A DNA stretch of 64,000 bases from Plesiomonas sp051652165 (GCF_051652165.1 NZ_JBOFTR010000003.1:211461-275460), one strand, 5' to 3'; counted from the first letter of the stretch, positions 1 to 9,293 are shown. Translations and numbers: made by a program. Notes: generated by a model from the letters alone, not told the origin.

Positions 1-469
1 TATCTGCTGGCGTAATTTGCCCTAATAGCCCGTTCCCTACCGTGCCCATCACTGCAGCGCGTTCACCAAGCAGAGCACTCCATTGTGCTAACAACTGTGC
101 TGTAGTGGTTTTTCCGTTTGTACCAGTAATCCCAACTAGTGTTAATTTTTCACTTGGCTGATGATAAAAACGCCCTGCTAATGCAGATAAACGGTGATTG
201 AGCTCTGTTAAATACACCACAGGTACACCATGAACTTCACGTATTGTACCGTTTGATGCTTCGCCCTCTGCTTCAGCAATAATTGCAGCCACACCTTGAG
301 CAATCGCTTGGGGTATGTAGCGTCGACCGTCTGTCTTATGCCCCATCACAGCAATAAATAGATCACCTGCAGCCGCAGTGCGGCTATCTAAGGTCATCTC
401 CCGTAACGCGCACGCAGGCGCATTCTCTACCCAAGGCGCTAATAAAGTGCGCAGATCATGTGTTGACAC
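1..469 (-). CDS. murE: UDP-N-acetylmuramoyl-tripeptide synthetase MurE, N-terminal part (runs off window)
   Basis: Cytoplasmic Mur ligase that adds meso-diaminopimelate to UDP-MurNAc-L-Ala-D-Glu. Only about the first 156 residues are present. They include the substrate-contact stretch MTLDSR near residue 23 and the ATP-binding loop GITGTNGKTTT near residue 110, both typical of MurE. The start is a GTG at 467-469 with AGGAG 11 bases upstream, so the gene overlaps the end of ftsI by 14 bases. This GTG-started frame is easy to miss because the overlapping ATG at the ftsI stop runs into a stop codon at once. The dcw neighbours support the call. The 3' end lies beyond position 1. Confidence 0.93.
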   Translation of the reverse strand, partial: MSTHDLRTLLAPWVENAPACALREMTLDSRTAAAGDLFIAVMGHKTDGRRYIPQAIAQGVAAIIAEAEGEASNGTIREVHGVPVVYLTELNHRLSALAGRFYHQPSEKLTLVGITGTNGKTTTAQLLAQWSALLGERAAVMGTVGNGLLGQITPAD

Positions 470-2216
470 GGGCGTGACTACTCCTGTTAATAACCACTTC
501 ATCACCCGCAGGCAAGGCATCTGGGGCGATATTGAGGATCCGCAAAGCTCCACCCATAATGGCAGAGAAGATAGGTGCAGATACCGCACCACCGTAATAT
601 TGCCCCGCTTGAGGCTCGTTAATCACTACAACCAATGCCAAACGTGGATTGCTTGCAGGCGCAACACCAGCCGTATAGGCAATATACTTATCAATATATT
701 TTCCGTTTGGACCAATCTTTTTTGCCGTACCGGTTTTAATTGCAACGCGATACCCTTCAACTGCCGCACGTCGACCACCGCCTCCCGGTAATGCCACGCT
801 CTCCATCATATGAACAACTTTACGAGTCACATCCTCAGAGAAAACACGCGTGCCTTCAACAGGGGGATCAACTTTCGTAATCGACAGTGGACGATAAATA
901 CCAAAACTACCTAACGTAGCATACGCTCTTGCTAACTGAAGTGGTGTAACAAGCAACCCGTATCCGAAAGCAAACGTTGCACGTTCAATGTCAGCCCAGC
1001 GTGGCTTTTGCAACATCATACCGGTACTCTCACCGACCAACCCTAAATTGGTAGGCTGACCAAAACCAAATTTCGTATACGTTTCAGGTAAGGCTGTTTC
1101 TGGCATTGCTAATGCCAAATGAGAAACACCAACGTTACTCGATTTTTGTAAAATACCGGTTAATGTTAATTCTGGATAAACGACAGTGTCTCGCACACGA
1201 TGCCCATTCAAATAGAATGGCATAGTATTAAGTACCGCTGACTCTTTAACGATTTTTCTGTCTAACGCTGTCAAGATGACCAGGGGTTTTACTGTTGAAC
1301 CCGGTTCAAATGTGTCAGTAATCGCGCGATTTCGATAGTGTGAACTGTCAACTTGTACTCGATTATTCGGGTTATACGATGGTAAGTTTGCCATTGCTAA
1401 GACTTCACCAGTCTGTACATCAAGCAAAACAATAGAGCCTGATTCCGCTTTATTAAATGCCACTGCATTTTTTAACTCGCGGTAGGCCATTGCCTGTAAA
1501 CGCTCATCAATACTCAATGACAAATCATGTGCAGCACGGCTTTCAACTGAAGAGATATTCTCAACAACACGTCCAAAACGGTCTTTGCGTACAGTTCGTT
1601 TACCAGGTTCACCAGTTAACCAAGTATCAAAACTCTTCTCTACCCCTTCAATGCCTTTACCATCAATATTGGTAAAGCCAATAATGTGTGCACTCACTTC
1701 GCCACTAGGATAGAAACGGCGAGACTCTTGCTTAAGATAAATCCCTGGAATTTTCAAGTCACGCACATAACTGGCCAGTGAAGGGCTAATTTGACGTGCT
1801 AAATAGATAAAACGAGAAGTTGGATTAGTTTTAACACGCGAGATCAGTTTATCCAGAGGGATACCCAACGCATCGGCTAATGCTGCCCAACGTTCGGTTT
1901 TATCCAATGACGCTTTATCAGCAATCTCTTTCGGATCAGCCCAAATAGCATCAACAGGCACACTCACGGCCAATGGACGACCTGCTCTGTCAGTAATCAT
2001 TCCACGCGGTGTCGCAACAGATTGCACCCGTAATGAGCGCATATCCCCTTCACGAATCAAACGATCAGGATTAATCACTTGAATCCAACTAGCGCGTAGC
2101 AATAGGCCCAACAAAGCCAATACCATTACACCGCCAATGAGCAAATAGCGCCAATGGATAAAACTTGATGTCTCTTCTGTTTTTTTTGCTGCTGCCGTTC
2201 GGGTTGGTTTACTCAT
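456..2216 (-). CDS. ftsI: Septal peptidoglycan transpeptidase FtsI (PBP3)
   Basis: Class B penicillin-binding protein that cross-links septal peptidoglycan with FtsW in the divisome. It has 586 residues, against 588 in E. coli. A short cytoplasmic N-terminus and one membrane anchor (about residues 26-45) precede the pedestal domain. The transpeptidase domain shows the serine motif STVK near residue 307, SSN near 360 and KTGT near 494. The ATG overlaps the ftsL stop in TAATG, suggesting translational coupling. It lies between ftsL and murE as in the classical dcw cluster. Confidence 0.97.
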   Translation of the reverse strand: MSKPTRTAAAKKTEETSSFIHWRYLLIGGVMVLALLGLLLRASWIQVINPDRLIREGDMRSLRVQSVATPRGMITDRAGRPLAVSVPVDAIWADPKEIADKASLDKTERWAALADALGIPLDKLISRVKTNPTSRFIYLARQISPSLASYVRDLKIPGIYLKQESRRFYPSGEVSAHIIGFTNIDGKGIEGVEKSFDTWLTGEPGKRTVRKDRFGRVVENISSVESRAAHDLSLSIDERLQAMAYRELKNAVAFNKAESGSIVLLDVQTGEVLAMANLPSYNPNNRVQVDSSHYRNRAITDTFEPGSTVKPLVILTALDRKIVKESAVLNTMPFYLNGHRVRDTVVYPELTLTGILQKSSNVGVSHLALAMPETALPETYTKFGFGQPTNLGLVGESTGMMLQKPRWADIERATFAFGYGLLVTPLQLARAYATLGSFGIYRPLSITKVDPPVEGTRVFSEDVTRKVVHMMESVALPGGGGRRAAVEGYRVAIKTGTAKKIGPNGKYIDKYIAYTAGVAPASNPRLALVVVINEPQAGQYYGGAVSAPIFSAIMGGALRILNIAPDALPAGDEVVINRSSHARVNT

Positions 2217-2530
2217 TACTGTTTAACCACTTTTTCCTGAGCAGGCGATACGCGCTGCATTTGCAATTTCTCAACAGACAGCCGTTCAACTCGGTTATGT
2301 TCACCAAGCGCATTCTCTTCTAAGATCAAGTTACGCCACTCGATATCTAACGCATCACGCTCTAATATCAGATGTTCACGCTCAACACTGAGTAAGCGTG
2401 TACGGTGTGTACTAAGAACCACGGCAATCGCAGAGCAAAACACTAACACTAATAACAAAAGTGGCAGCTTACCGAAACGGCACAAATCCTCACTGATAAT
2501 AGAGGGTAACGAATGACGTTCAGCACTCAT
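2216..2530 (-). CDS. ftsL: Cell division protein FtsL
   Basis: Small bitopic divisome protein that forms the FtsQLB complex and helps activate FtsWI. It has 104 residues, a cytoplasmic tail of about 20, one transmembrane segment (about 22-41, rich in Leu and Val) and a periplasmic coiled-coil stretch with many Leu and Glu residues. E. coli FtsL is 121 residues, so this one is somewhat short at the N-terminus. The start overlaps the rsmH stop by 4 bases (ATGA). Sequence conservation is low in this family, so position in the cluster carries much of the weight. Confidence 0.93.
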   Translation of the reverse strand: MSAERHSLPSIISEDLCRFGKLPLLLLVLVFCSAIAVVLSTHRTRLLSVEREHLILERDALDIEWRNLILEENALGEHNRVERLSVEKLQMQRVSPAQEKVVKQ

Positions 2531-3471
2531 CTTTCTGTTGTCCGCTCGGCTAAACGCAGTACTGCACTACGCGAGCGTGCATTACGCTCAATTTCATCTT
2601 CTGAAGGCATAATTGCTTTACCTATTGCCATCATTTTTTTACCATGAGCAAGTTGTGCTTCGGTTAATGGTAATCCCGCAGGGATCTCAGGGCCTTTACT
2701 TTGACGACGAATAAAACGTTTTACAATTCGATCTTCAAGCGAATGGAAACTGATCACTGACAAACGCCCCCCTTCAGCTAAAATAGGCAATGAGCCTTCA
2801 AGCGCACGCTCAATCTCTTCCAACTCGCTGTTGATATAAATACGAATCGCTTGGAAAGTGCGTGTTGCTGGGTGCTTATGTTTCTCTTTAAACGGGCTGG
2901 CAATGGCAATTAACTCCGCCAACTCACGTGTACGAGTCATCGGGTTTTCGGCGTTACGCTCAACAATGGCACGCGCAATACGTTTAGCAAAACGCTCTTC
3001 ACCAAACGTTTTTAAGACCCAAGCAATATCATCTGCCTCTGCTTTCATCAGCCATTCTGCCGCTGATTGACCGCATGACTGATCCATACGCATATCCAAC
3101 GGGCCATCGCGCATAAAACTAAAGCCGCGCTCTGCCTCATCTAATTGAGGGGAAGAGACACCAAGATCAAGTAAAAAGCCATTGATCTTACCGTTAAGTC
3201 CTAATTCATTAACATAGTGCTGCACATTAGAAAATGGCCCATGAATAATCTGAAAACGGGGGTCATCAATAGTGTTGGCTTCTGCAATTGCACGTAAATC
3301 ACGATCAATAGCAATCAAACGGCCTTCTGGACCTAATTTTGACAAAATTAGACGAGAGTGCCCGCCACGGCCAAATGTACCATCAATGTAAATACCGTCA
3401 GGGTGAATGGCTAACCCCTCTACGGCCTCTTGTAGCAGAACGGTGATATGCTGGTAATTTTCAGACATCAT
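2527..3471 (-). CDS. rsmH: 16S rRNA m4C1402 methyltransferase RsmH (MraW)
   Basis: S-adenosylmethionine-dependent N4-methyltransferase acting on C1402 of 16S rRNA, partner of RsmI, which is also in this window. The frame can be opened upstream at a GTG (3480). I chose ATG at 3469-3471 because it overlaps the mraZ stop as TAATG, has AGGA 12 bases upstream, and gives MMSENYQHITVLL, aligned with the E. coli start. That makes 314 residues. The SAM-binding stretch DGTFGRGGHS (about 31-40), LLDLGVSSPQLD (about 102) and SFHSLEDR (about 240) are visible. Confidence 0.96.
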   Translation of the reverse strand: MMSENYQHITVLLQEAVEGLAIHPDGIYIDGTFGRGGHSRLILSKLGPEGRLIAIDRDLRAIAEANTIDDPRFQIIHGPFSNVQHYVNELGLNGKINGFLLDLGVSSPQLDEAERGFSFMRDGPLDMRMDQSCGQSAAEWLMKAEADDIAWVLKTFGEERFAKRIARAIVERNAENPMTRTRELAELIAIASPFKEKHKHPATRTFQAIRIYINSELEEIERALEGSLPILAEGGRLSVISFHSLEDRIVKRFIRRQSKGPEIPAGLPLTEAQLAHGKKMMAIGKAIMPSEDEIERNARSRSAVLRLAERTTER

Positions 3472-3929
3472 TATAAACACAGATCCTGTAATCGGGCCGA
3501 TAACGTATGTGGTGTCATCCGCTCCGCTTGAATATCATGTTGGATTTGTTGCTGCCAAACATCAGCACGCCAAATCTCAAATTTATTGAGCTGTCCTACT
3601 AGCACTATCTCTTTCACTAAATCTGCATACAGACGCAAATGAGCAGCTAACAGAACTCGCCCTGCACTGTCAATTTCACACTCAGTAGCGTGCCCTAATA
3701 ATAAACGCTGAATACGCCGTTCATCTGGGTTGATACTCGACAAGGTCATCAATTTTTGTTCTATCCGCTCCCACTCAGGCAGCGGATAGAACAGTAAGCA
3801 TGGGTGGTGAATATCGAGCGTACAAACAAGCTGCCCCTGATATGCCTCTACCAATGATGTGCGGTAGCGAGTGGGAACAGCCATACGCCCTTTATTATCT
3901 AAATTTAATGTATGGGTACCACGAAACAT
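3471..3929 (-). CDS. mraZ: Transcriptional regulator MraZ
   Basis: First gene of the dcw cluster. MraZ is an AbrB/SpoVT-fold DNA-binding protein that forms a ring oligomer and represses its own operon in E. coli. It has 152 residues, the same as E. coli. Two copies of the fold are recognisable: LDNKGRMAVPTRYR near residue 10 and IDSAGRVLLAAHLR near 88, each with the family's D-x-x-G-R pattern. Four 10-bp-spaced TGGG-type repeats lie just upstream, matching the known MraZ target, so autoregulation is likely. Confidence 0.97.
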   Translation of the reverse strand: MFRGTHTLNLDNKGRMAVPTRYRTSLVEAYQGQLVCTLDIHHPCLLFYPLPEWERIEQKLMTLSSINPDERRIQRLLLGHATECEIDSAGRVLLAAHLRLYADLVKEIVLVGQLNKFEIWRADVWQQQIQHDIQAERMTPHTLSARLQDLCL

Positions 3930-3950
3930 AACTTAATGCCCCTCTTGCTA

Positions 3951-3984
3951 CCCAAAAATCACCACTAAAACCCATAAAGTCCCA
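3951..3984 (-). promoter_or_regulatory. MraZ operator: four TGGG repeats at 10-bp spacing
   Basis: On the minus strand TGGG, TGGG, TGGT and TGGG begin at 3984, 3974, 3964 and 3954, an exact 10-bp period (one helical turn). In E. coli MraZ binds a run of TGGGN boxes separated by 5 bases upstream of its own gene, and this array has that geometry. It lies 22-55 bases upstream of the mraZ start, across the expected transcription start, which suits repression. Confidence 0.85.
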
Positions 3985-4234
3985 CAAATGCAAGTTTACG
4001 GAGGGGGGAAAAAGCTTGTCAAGCAAAGAACCGCATGAATTACCACACGAACAAGAGAAATAGAGTATTTCCTACTTTGCACTATCGTTTAGTCAAAATG
4101 GCAAGCGATAAATAAAACACTTAGTGTTATTTATTGAATGAAAAGTGTGGGCGAAAGCAAAATACGGTTATCTATTCGTATTAAAGAAAAATGGGCAGCA
4201 AATAGACTTATCACATGCTTGTATTACAGATAAC
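3985..4234. other. Non-coding interval between the mraZ operator and the rnpB terminator
   Basis: Apart from the mraZ promoter at its left end, I see no gene here. The only open frame (plus strand from 4145) runs into the antisense of rnpB and has no family resemblance. The DNA is AT-rich with no notable repeat. Confidence 0.6.
3993..4022 (-). promoter_or_regulatory. Probable sigma-70 promoter of the mraZ/dcw operon
   Basis: Minus strand TTGACA at 4022-4017, then TAAACT at 3998-3993 with an 18-base spacer that contains six C residues. Transcription would begin near 3987, immediately ahead of the MraZ repeats. The -35 box is perfect and the -10 is moderate. Confidence 0.65.
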
Positions 4235-4266
4235 AAAAAAGCCACGTTTTTCAACGTGGCTTTTTT
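4235..4266 (-). terminator. Intrinsic terminator of rnpB (bidirectional shape)
   Basis: AAAAAAGCCACGTT and its complement flank a tiny loop, giving a GC-centred stem with A and T runs on both sides. On the minus strand it follows the 3' end of RNase P RNA directly. It could also stop transcripts from the plus strand. Confidence 0.9.
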
Positions 4267-4271
4267 GTTTG

Positions 4272-4645
<374 letters not shown>

Positions 4646-4653
4646 CGCAGCGG

Positions 4654-4659
4654 ATTATA
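4654..4659 (-). promoter_or_regulatory. -10 box of the rnpB promoter
   Basis: A perfect TATAAT on the minus strand ends 8 bases before the inferred RNase P RNA 5' end. No good -35 hexamer is visible at 16-18 bases. Confidence 0.65.
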
Positions 4660-4703
4660 TAGAGAAACAGCTCACTGTGCTAGTGAAATACACCACAAGG
4701 CTA

Positions 4704-5570
4704 CTACTCGGTGAAATGTTCTAATCCATAACGATATAACGCATTTTTCTTAACGCCATGAATCTCAGCAGTTAATGCTGCCGCTTTCTTCAACGGAAGA
4801 TCTTGTACCAATAAGCTTAAAGTTTTGATCACCAAGGCAGACAATGCATCATCTTCAGCCGGTTTAGCGCCTTCAACCACCAGCACCATTTCGCCACGTC
4901 GACGCACTTCATCTTCTTGCACCCATGCCAATAACTCACCGACCGGTGCACCATACAGTGTTTCCCAGGTTTTAGTTAACTCACGGGCTAAGACAACGTA
5001 ACGATCAGCACCTAAAACCGTAACCATATCTTGCAAACTATCGAGCAAACGGTGAGTAGATTCATAGAAAATTAACGTGCGTGGTTCTTCTAAGATGGCA
5101 TGTAGAGCATCTTGTCGACCTTTACTTTTTGCAGGTAAAAAACCTTCAAAACAGAAACGATCAGAGGCGATTCCTGAAGCACTCAACGCTGTGATTGCAG
5201 CACATGGTCCCGGTAATGGAACTACCTTAATATTCACTTCACGGCAACGACGTACTAAATGAAAACCAGGATCACTAATCAGTGGTGTTCCTGCATCAGA
5301 AATCAGTGCAATACTATTGCCTTGCAGCAATTTTTCGACTAAAACCTCCGCTTTTTGTTGCTCGTTATGATCATGTAACGCAAAAAAACGCGCTTGTATG
5401 CCAAAATGCTGCAACAATAAACCACTATGACGGGTATCTTCAGCGGCAACCAGATCAACCTGTTGCAACACCTTTAATGCCCGTTGTGTAATATCATCTA
5501 AGTTACCAATTGGCGTGGGAACTATGTATAAAGTTGCTGGGGTGATGAAAGATTGTTCAGTAGCTTTCAT
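4704..5570 (-). CDS. rsmI: 16S rRNA C1402 2'-O-methyltransferase RsmI
   Basis: Tetrapyrrole-methylase-fold SAM enzyme that 2'-O-methylates C1402 of 16S rRNA, the nucleotide also modified by RsmH. It has 288 residues, against 286 in E. coli. The SAM-pocket motifs LYIVPTPIGNLDDIT (about residue 14), AAEDTRHSGLLLQHF (about 42), SDAGTPLISDPG (about 90) and PGPCAAITALSASG (about 120) are all present, as is ALHDHNEQQK. It is divergent from lpoA, as in E. coli (yraL/yraM). Confidence 0.97.
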   Translation of the reverse strand: MKATEQSFITPATLYIVPTPIGNLDDITQRALKVLQQVDLVAAEDTRHSGLLLQHFGIQARFFALHDHNEQQKAEVLVEKLLQGNSIALISDAGTPLISDPGFHLVRRCREVNIKVVPLPGPCAAITALSASGIASDRFCFEGFLPAKSKGRQDALHAILEEPRTLIFYESTHRLLDSLQDMVTVLGADRYVVLARELTKTWETLYGAPVGELLAWVQEDEVRRRGEMVLVVEGAKPAEDDALSALVIKTLSLLVQDLPLKKAAALTAEIHGVKKNALYRYGLEHFTE

Positions 5571-5619
5571 TGTATAGACTTCATTGCCGATTTAAGATTA
5601 ACCGTCTCTAGGAAGAAAC

Positions 5620-7545
5620 GTGATTGGGATACCCATGCTTGCCTCTTTATACACTCGCGTCAATGTTAGACGCATAATTTTACCTATTTTTGCCACTTTA
5701 ATGCTGAGCGCATGCCAAATGCCACTGCATTCAAATGGCAATACTCCGTCATCCTCTGATCTGCTAGCATCATCAGCCTATTATCTGCAACAAGCCAACA
5801 TCAGCACAGCCAGTGAAAAAACGCCGTGGCAATTATTAGCGGTGCAAGCGTTGCTAAAAGAAAACAACATTGCACAAGCCACTATCGAGCTACGTAAAAT
5901 CAAAGAGCCTTTGAGCGATGTACAACGTCATGAACAACTGCTTTTGTGGGCAGATATTGCCTTAGCACAAAAAGATCCGGCCCATGCTGCAGCCAAACTC
6001 GCTATGCTAAATGTGGCGCAGTTAACCCCTGCGCAGAAAGTGCGTTATTACCGTGCGAAAATTGCACTGAATAACAGCCAAAATCAGATTATTGAAGCTG
6101 TACGTGATCATATTGCGCTTGATCAATATCTCACTGATGCAACACAAAAACAGCAAAATAACGATCAAACTTGGTTAGCCTTGACTAAAGTGTCAACTGC
6201 ACAACTCTCCCAAGCGATTGTTAACCCTAAAGAGAGCATCTTAATAGGTTGGCTTGATTTAGCACGCGTGTATCAAGATAATCGTTACAACTTACCACAA
6301 CTTAAAGCCGGTATTGCCGAGTGGAAAGCGCGTTTCCCTGAACACCCAGCTGCAATTACACTACCTACCCCCTTAAGCCAATATCTAACACTGCCAGTAA
6401 CCAGTATGGATGCTATCGGTCTATTATTGCCTGTCAGTGGTCAGAACAAAGCACTTGGCGATGCCATTCGTCAGGGTTTTATGGCTGGTATGCTTGAGGA
6501 TACAGCACGTAACCCGAATGTTCGTGTTCAGGTTTACGACACAGCGGATAAACCTCTTCCTGCACTGTTACAACAAGCAGAACAAGAAGGTGTGCGTACT
6601 CTTGTTGGCCCACTCTTAAAAAATCGGGTTGATGAATTAATGCAGATGCAACTACCAGCGGGTTTATCTATTTTAACCCTCAATCAACCTGAAAACCCGA
6701 ATGCCAATCCAAATCTTTGTTACTATGCGCTCTCACCTGAAGATGAAGCACGTGATGCCGCACAACATATTTGGGCTCAAGGCCAACGCACTCCACTGAT
6801 ATTAGTGCCAAGCTCACCGTTTGGGCAGCGTGTTGCTAGTGCATTTAGCCGTAAGTGGCAAGAATTAAGCGGTGAACAACCTACGATTCAGTACTTTGGT
6901 TCAACAACGGCTTTACGCCAATCAATTAATCAAAGCCTGCGGAATCAAGGTAAAGCTGACATCATGCGCCAAGCTTTAGGTGTGTCACTGCAAGCAGATG
7001 CAACACATGGTCCAATTGATGCCATTTATTATGTCACTACACCCGATGAACTCGCACTCCTCAAACCGTTTGTCGATGCGGCCATTATGCCGGGATATCA
7101 GCGCCCCGCACTCTATGCAAGCTCACGCAGTAACCAAGCAGGAAATGGCCCAGATTTTCGTTTAGAGATGGATGGTGTGCAGTTTAGTGATATCCCTATG
7201 CTGACAACAGCTAACTCACCTGCAGCACAGCAAGTTGCGCAAATTTGGCATAATCCTGATTATTCACTCTCTCGCTTATATGCAATGGGTATGGATGCAT
7301 GGTCATTAGCTAATCACCTCAATGAGTTGCGCCAAGTCAGTGGTTATCAATATGCAGGGCAAACTGGTTTACTCAGTGCAGATGAAGCTTGCACTGTGGA
7401 CCGTAAACTCAACTGGCTGCGCTATCAAAATGGGGCACTGGTACCCGTAGCATCAACAGATAATACTGCCATTACTCCACCATCATCCTCAGATACCCCG
7501 TATACAGGGGCAGCCTCTGAGCCTGTAGCAATACCAGCACAATAA
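5620..7545 (+). CDS. lpoA: Outer-membrane lipoprotein LpoA, activator of PBP1A
   Basis: Outer-membrane lipoprotein that reaches through the periplasm to stimulate the bifunctional synthase PBP1A. The start is GTG 5620 with AGGAAG just upstream; an ATG at 5635 is the alternative. The signal peptide ends in the lipobox LSAC (Cys near residue 32). An N-terminal TPR-like helical region (about 50-255) is followed by a periplasmic-binding-protein-like domain from IGLLLPVSGQNKALG onward, with LVGPLLKNRVDEL and YYALSPEDEARDAA well conserved. At 641 residues it is shorter than E. coli (678), mainly because the Ala/Pro-rich insert in the C-terminal domain is missing. Confidence 0.95.
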   Translation: MIGIPMLASLYTRVNVRRIILPIFATLMLSACQMPLHSNGNTPSSSDLLASSAYYLQQANISTASEKTPWQLLAVQALLKENNIAQATIELRKIKEPLSDVQRHEQLLLWADIALAQKDPAHAAAKLAMLNVAQLTPAQKVRYYRAKIALNNSQNQIIEAVRDHIALDQYLTDATQKQQNNDQTWLALTKVSTAQLSQAIVNPKESILIGWLDLARVYQDNRYNLPQLKAGIAEWKARFPEHPAAITLPTPLSQYLTLPVTSMDAIGLLLPVSGQNKALGDAIRQGFMAGMLEDTARNPNVRVQVYDTADKPLPALLQQAEQEGVRTLVGPLLKNRVDELMQMQLPAGLSILTLNQPENPNANPNLCYYALSPEDEARDAAQHIWAQGQRTPLILVPSSPFGQRVASAFSRKWQELSGEQPTIQYFGSTTALRQSINQSLRNQGKADIMRQALGVSLQADATHGPIDAIYYVTTPDELALLKPFVDAAIMPGYQRPALYASSRSNQAGNGPDFRLEMDGVQFSDIPMLTTANSPAAQQVAQIWHNPDYSLSRLYAMGMDAWSLANHLNELRQVSGYQYAGQTGLLSADEACTVDRKLNWLRYQNGALVPVASTDNTAITPPSSSDTPYTGAASEPVAIPAQ

Positions 7546-7552
7546 TGACGTA

Positions 7553-7930
7553 GTGACCATCATCAACAAGTCTTCACAACGTCAATGCGGCGCTTACTAT
7601 GAACACATAGCGCGCCGCTATTTAGAACAGCATGGGCTGTGTTTTATCGCAGCTAATGTAACCGTTCGTGGTGGAGAGTTGGATTTGATTATGCGTGATC
7701 AAGATGATTGGATTTTTGTTGAAGTACGTTATCGACGCTCAAACCATTACGGATCAGCAGTTGAGAGTATTACAACAAAAAAACAACAACGCTTGCATCA
7801 TGCTGCTGCAACTTGGTTTCACCAGCGTGGATTAAGTATAGATACACAATATTGTCGCTTCGATATTGTGGCAATTGACGGGCCAGATGAGACTATCAAC
7901 TGGTATCGTAACACCTTACAACATCAATGA
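7553..7930 (+). CDS. yraN: YraN family protein (UPF0102, endonuclease-like fold)
   Basis: Small protein of the UPF0102 family, whose fold resembles Holliday-junction/restriction nucleases; its cellular role is not established. It has 125 residues. The conserved GGELDLIMRD (about residues 41-50) and FVEVRYRRS (about 58-66) give the acidic and E-x-R/K positions of a nuclease-like core. The start is GTG at 7553, 7 bases after the lpoA stop, with no clear Shine-Dalgarno. The stop overlaps the diaA start in ATGA, so it is translated in the lpoA-yraN-diaA group. Confidence 0.93.
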   Translation: MTIINKSSQRQCGAYYEHIARRYLEQHGLCFIAANVTVRGGELDLIMRDQDDWIFVEVRYRRSNHYGSAVESITTKKQQRLHHAAATWFHQRGLSIDTQYCRFDIVAIDGPDETINWYRNTLQHQ

Positions 7931-8529
7931 CAGACGTTATGTTAGAGCAAATTAAAGCCTGCTTTACTGAAAGCATCCAAACACAAATTGCTGCAGCCGA
8001 AGCATTGCCTGATGCAATTGCCAGAGCCGCGATGATCATGGCTCAAAGCCTACTCAACGGTAATAAAATTTTATGTTGCGGTAACGGAGCATCTGCCGCC
8101 AATGCACAACACTTTACAGCCTGTTTAGTCAACCGTTATGAAACGGAACGCCCCAGCTTACCCGCTATTGCCCTCACAGCGGATAGCATTATGCTCACTG
8201 CGATCGGTAATGATGATTTGCATGCTGAGGTCTACTCAAAACAGGTACGCGCATTAGGGCAAAATGGTGATATTTTGCTCGCAATTTCAACTAAAGGTAA
8301 TAGTAAAGATATTGTTAAAGCCGTAGAGGCTGCTGTTACGCGGGATATGACCATTATTGCGTTAACTGGATGTGATGGCGGTATTTTAGCCGGATTACTT
8401 GGTGAACAAGATGTTGAAATACGCATACCTTCTCATCGGCAAGCCCGTATTCAAGAGATGCATATGCTGACACTAAATTGTTTAAGTGATTTAATCGATC
8501 GTACATTATTTCCGCATCAAGATAATTAA
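7927..8529 (+). CDS. diaA: DnaA initiator-associating protein DiaA
   Basis: SIS-domain tetramer that binds several DnaA molecules and helps timely initiation at oriC. It has 200 residues; E. coli DiaA has 196 and is very similar throughout. The phosphosugar-binding-like motif LCCGNGASAANAQHF lies near residue 44-58 and LLAISTKGNSKDIV near 118. It overlaps yraN by 4 bases. The GmhA-like alternative is less likely, because the sequence matches DiaA, including IPSHRQARIQEMHM near the C-terminus, and the locus is the same. Confidence 0.96.
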   Translation: MTDVMLEQIKACFTESIQTQIAAAEALPDAIARAAMIMAQSLLNGNKILCCGNGASAANAQHFTACLVNRYETERPSLPAIALTADSIMLTAIGNDDLHAEVYSKQVRALGQNGDILLAISTKGNSKDIVKAVEAAVTRDMTIIALTGCDGGILAGLLGEQDVEIRIPSHRQARIQEMHMLTLNCLSDLIDRTLFPHQDN

Positions 8530-8600
8530 TATGCCCCGCTCAGCAGGGTGTATGACGTAAATATAACAAGAAATAATTTAACTCATCGAAGGAGAGCGCC

Positions 8601-9176
8601 ATGAGTGTCACCCGTAAACTGGGCATTATTCTACTAGCCTTTATGTTACAAGGATGTATTGGTGCTGTTTTAGTCGGGTCAGCGGCAGTAGCCGGTAAAG
8701 TTGCCACAGATCCACGCTCAGTCGGTGGACAAATTGACGATGAAACCCTTGAGTTACGTGTTGGCGATGCGTTATCAAAAGATGCACAACTGCGTAAAGA
8801 GGCAAGAGTTTTAGCTACTGCCTATGAAGGGCGAGTATTACTTGTCGGTGAAACACCCACACCGCTACTGTCAAAACACGCAGCACAAATTGCTGCAGGT
8901 GTTGCAGGTGTTACTGCTGTCTATAACGAAATTCGTATTAGCAAACCTATTAGCTTTGGTACTATTTCAAATGATACGTGGGTCACAACCAAAGTAAAAT
9001 CTCAACTGCTCGCAAGCGATAAAGTTAAAGCCAGTAATGTAAAAGTTACCACTGAAAATAGCGAAGTGTTTTTAATTGGAAAACTAACGCGGGCAGAAGC
9101 GGAAGAGGCAACAAATATTGCGCGAAATGTTGCAGGAGTCAGACGAGTTGTCAAAGTGTTTGAATACCTGAACTGA
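8601..9176 (+). CDS. dolP: Dual-BON-domain outer-membrane lipoprotein DolP (YraP)
   Basis: Lipoprotein of the outer membrane inner leaflet that supports envelope integrity and is found at division sites in E. coli. It has 191 residues. The signal peptide ends in the lipobox LQGC (Cys 19). Two BON domains follow, roughly 45-115 and 120-190, with the repeated VLLVGET and VFLIGKLTRAEAEEAT patterns. AAGGAGAG lies 8 bases before the ATG. In E. coli this gene is sigma-E controlled; I could not confirm a sigma-E promoter here. A strong palindromic terminator follows. Confidence 0.95.
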   Translation: MSVTRKLGIILLAFMLQGCIGAVLVGSAAVAGKVATDPRSVGGQIDDETLELRVGDALSKDAQLRKEARVLATAYEGRVLLVGETPTPLLSKHAAQIAAGVAGVTAVYNEIRISKPISFGTISNDTWVTTKVKSQLLASDKVKASNVKVTTENSEVFLIGKLTRAEAEEATNIARNVAGVRRVVKVFEYLN

Positions 9177-9248
9177 ATACCGAATTAACGTAGGCCGTTG
9201 TTAAATGTAAGGCATAAAGATCGGTCAAAAAATCCGTCAGTAATCAGC

Positions 9249-9293
9249 AAAAGATAAAAAAAATGCAGCATATGCTGCATTTTTTTATCTTTT
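9249..9293. terminator. Bidirectional terminator between dolP and sspB
   Basis: Near-perfect long palindrome: AGATAAAAAAA, then ATGCAGCAT/ATGCTGCAT, then TTTTTTTATCTTTTT. Either strand reads a stem followed by a U-run. It serves dolP from the left and probably sspAB from the right. Confidence 0.85.

Noticed and set aside
378..791. 137-codon plus-strand frame over the murE-ftsI junction
   Set aside because: Overlaps two strongly supported genes on the other strand.
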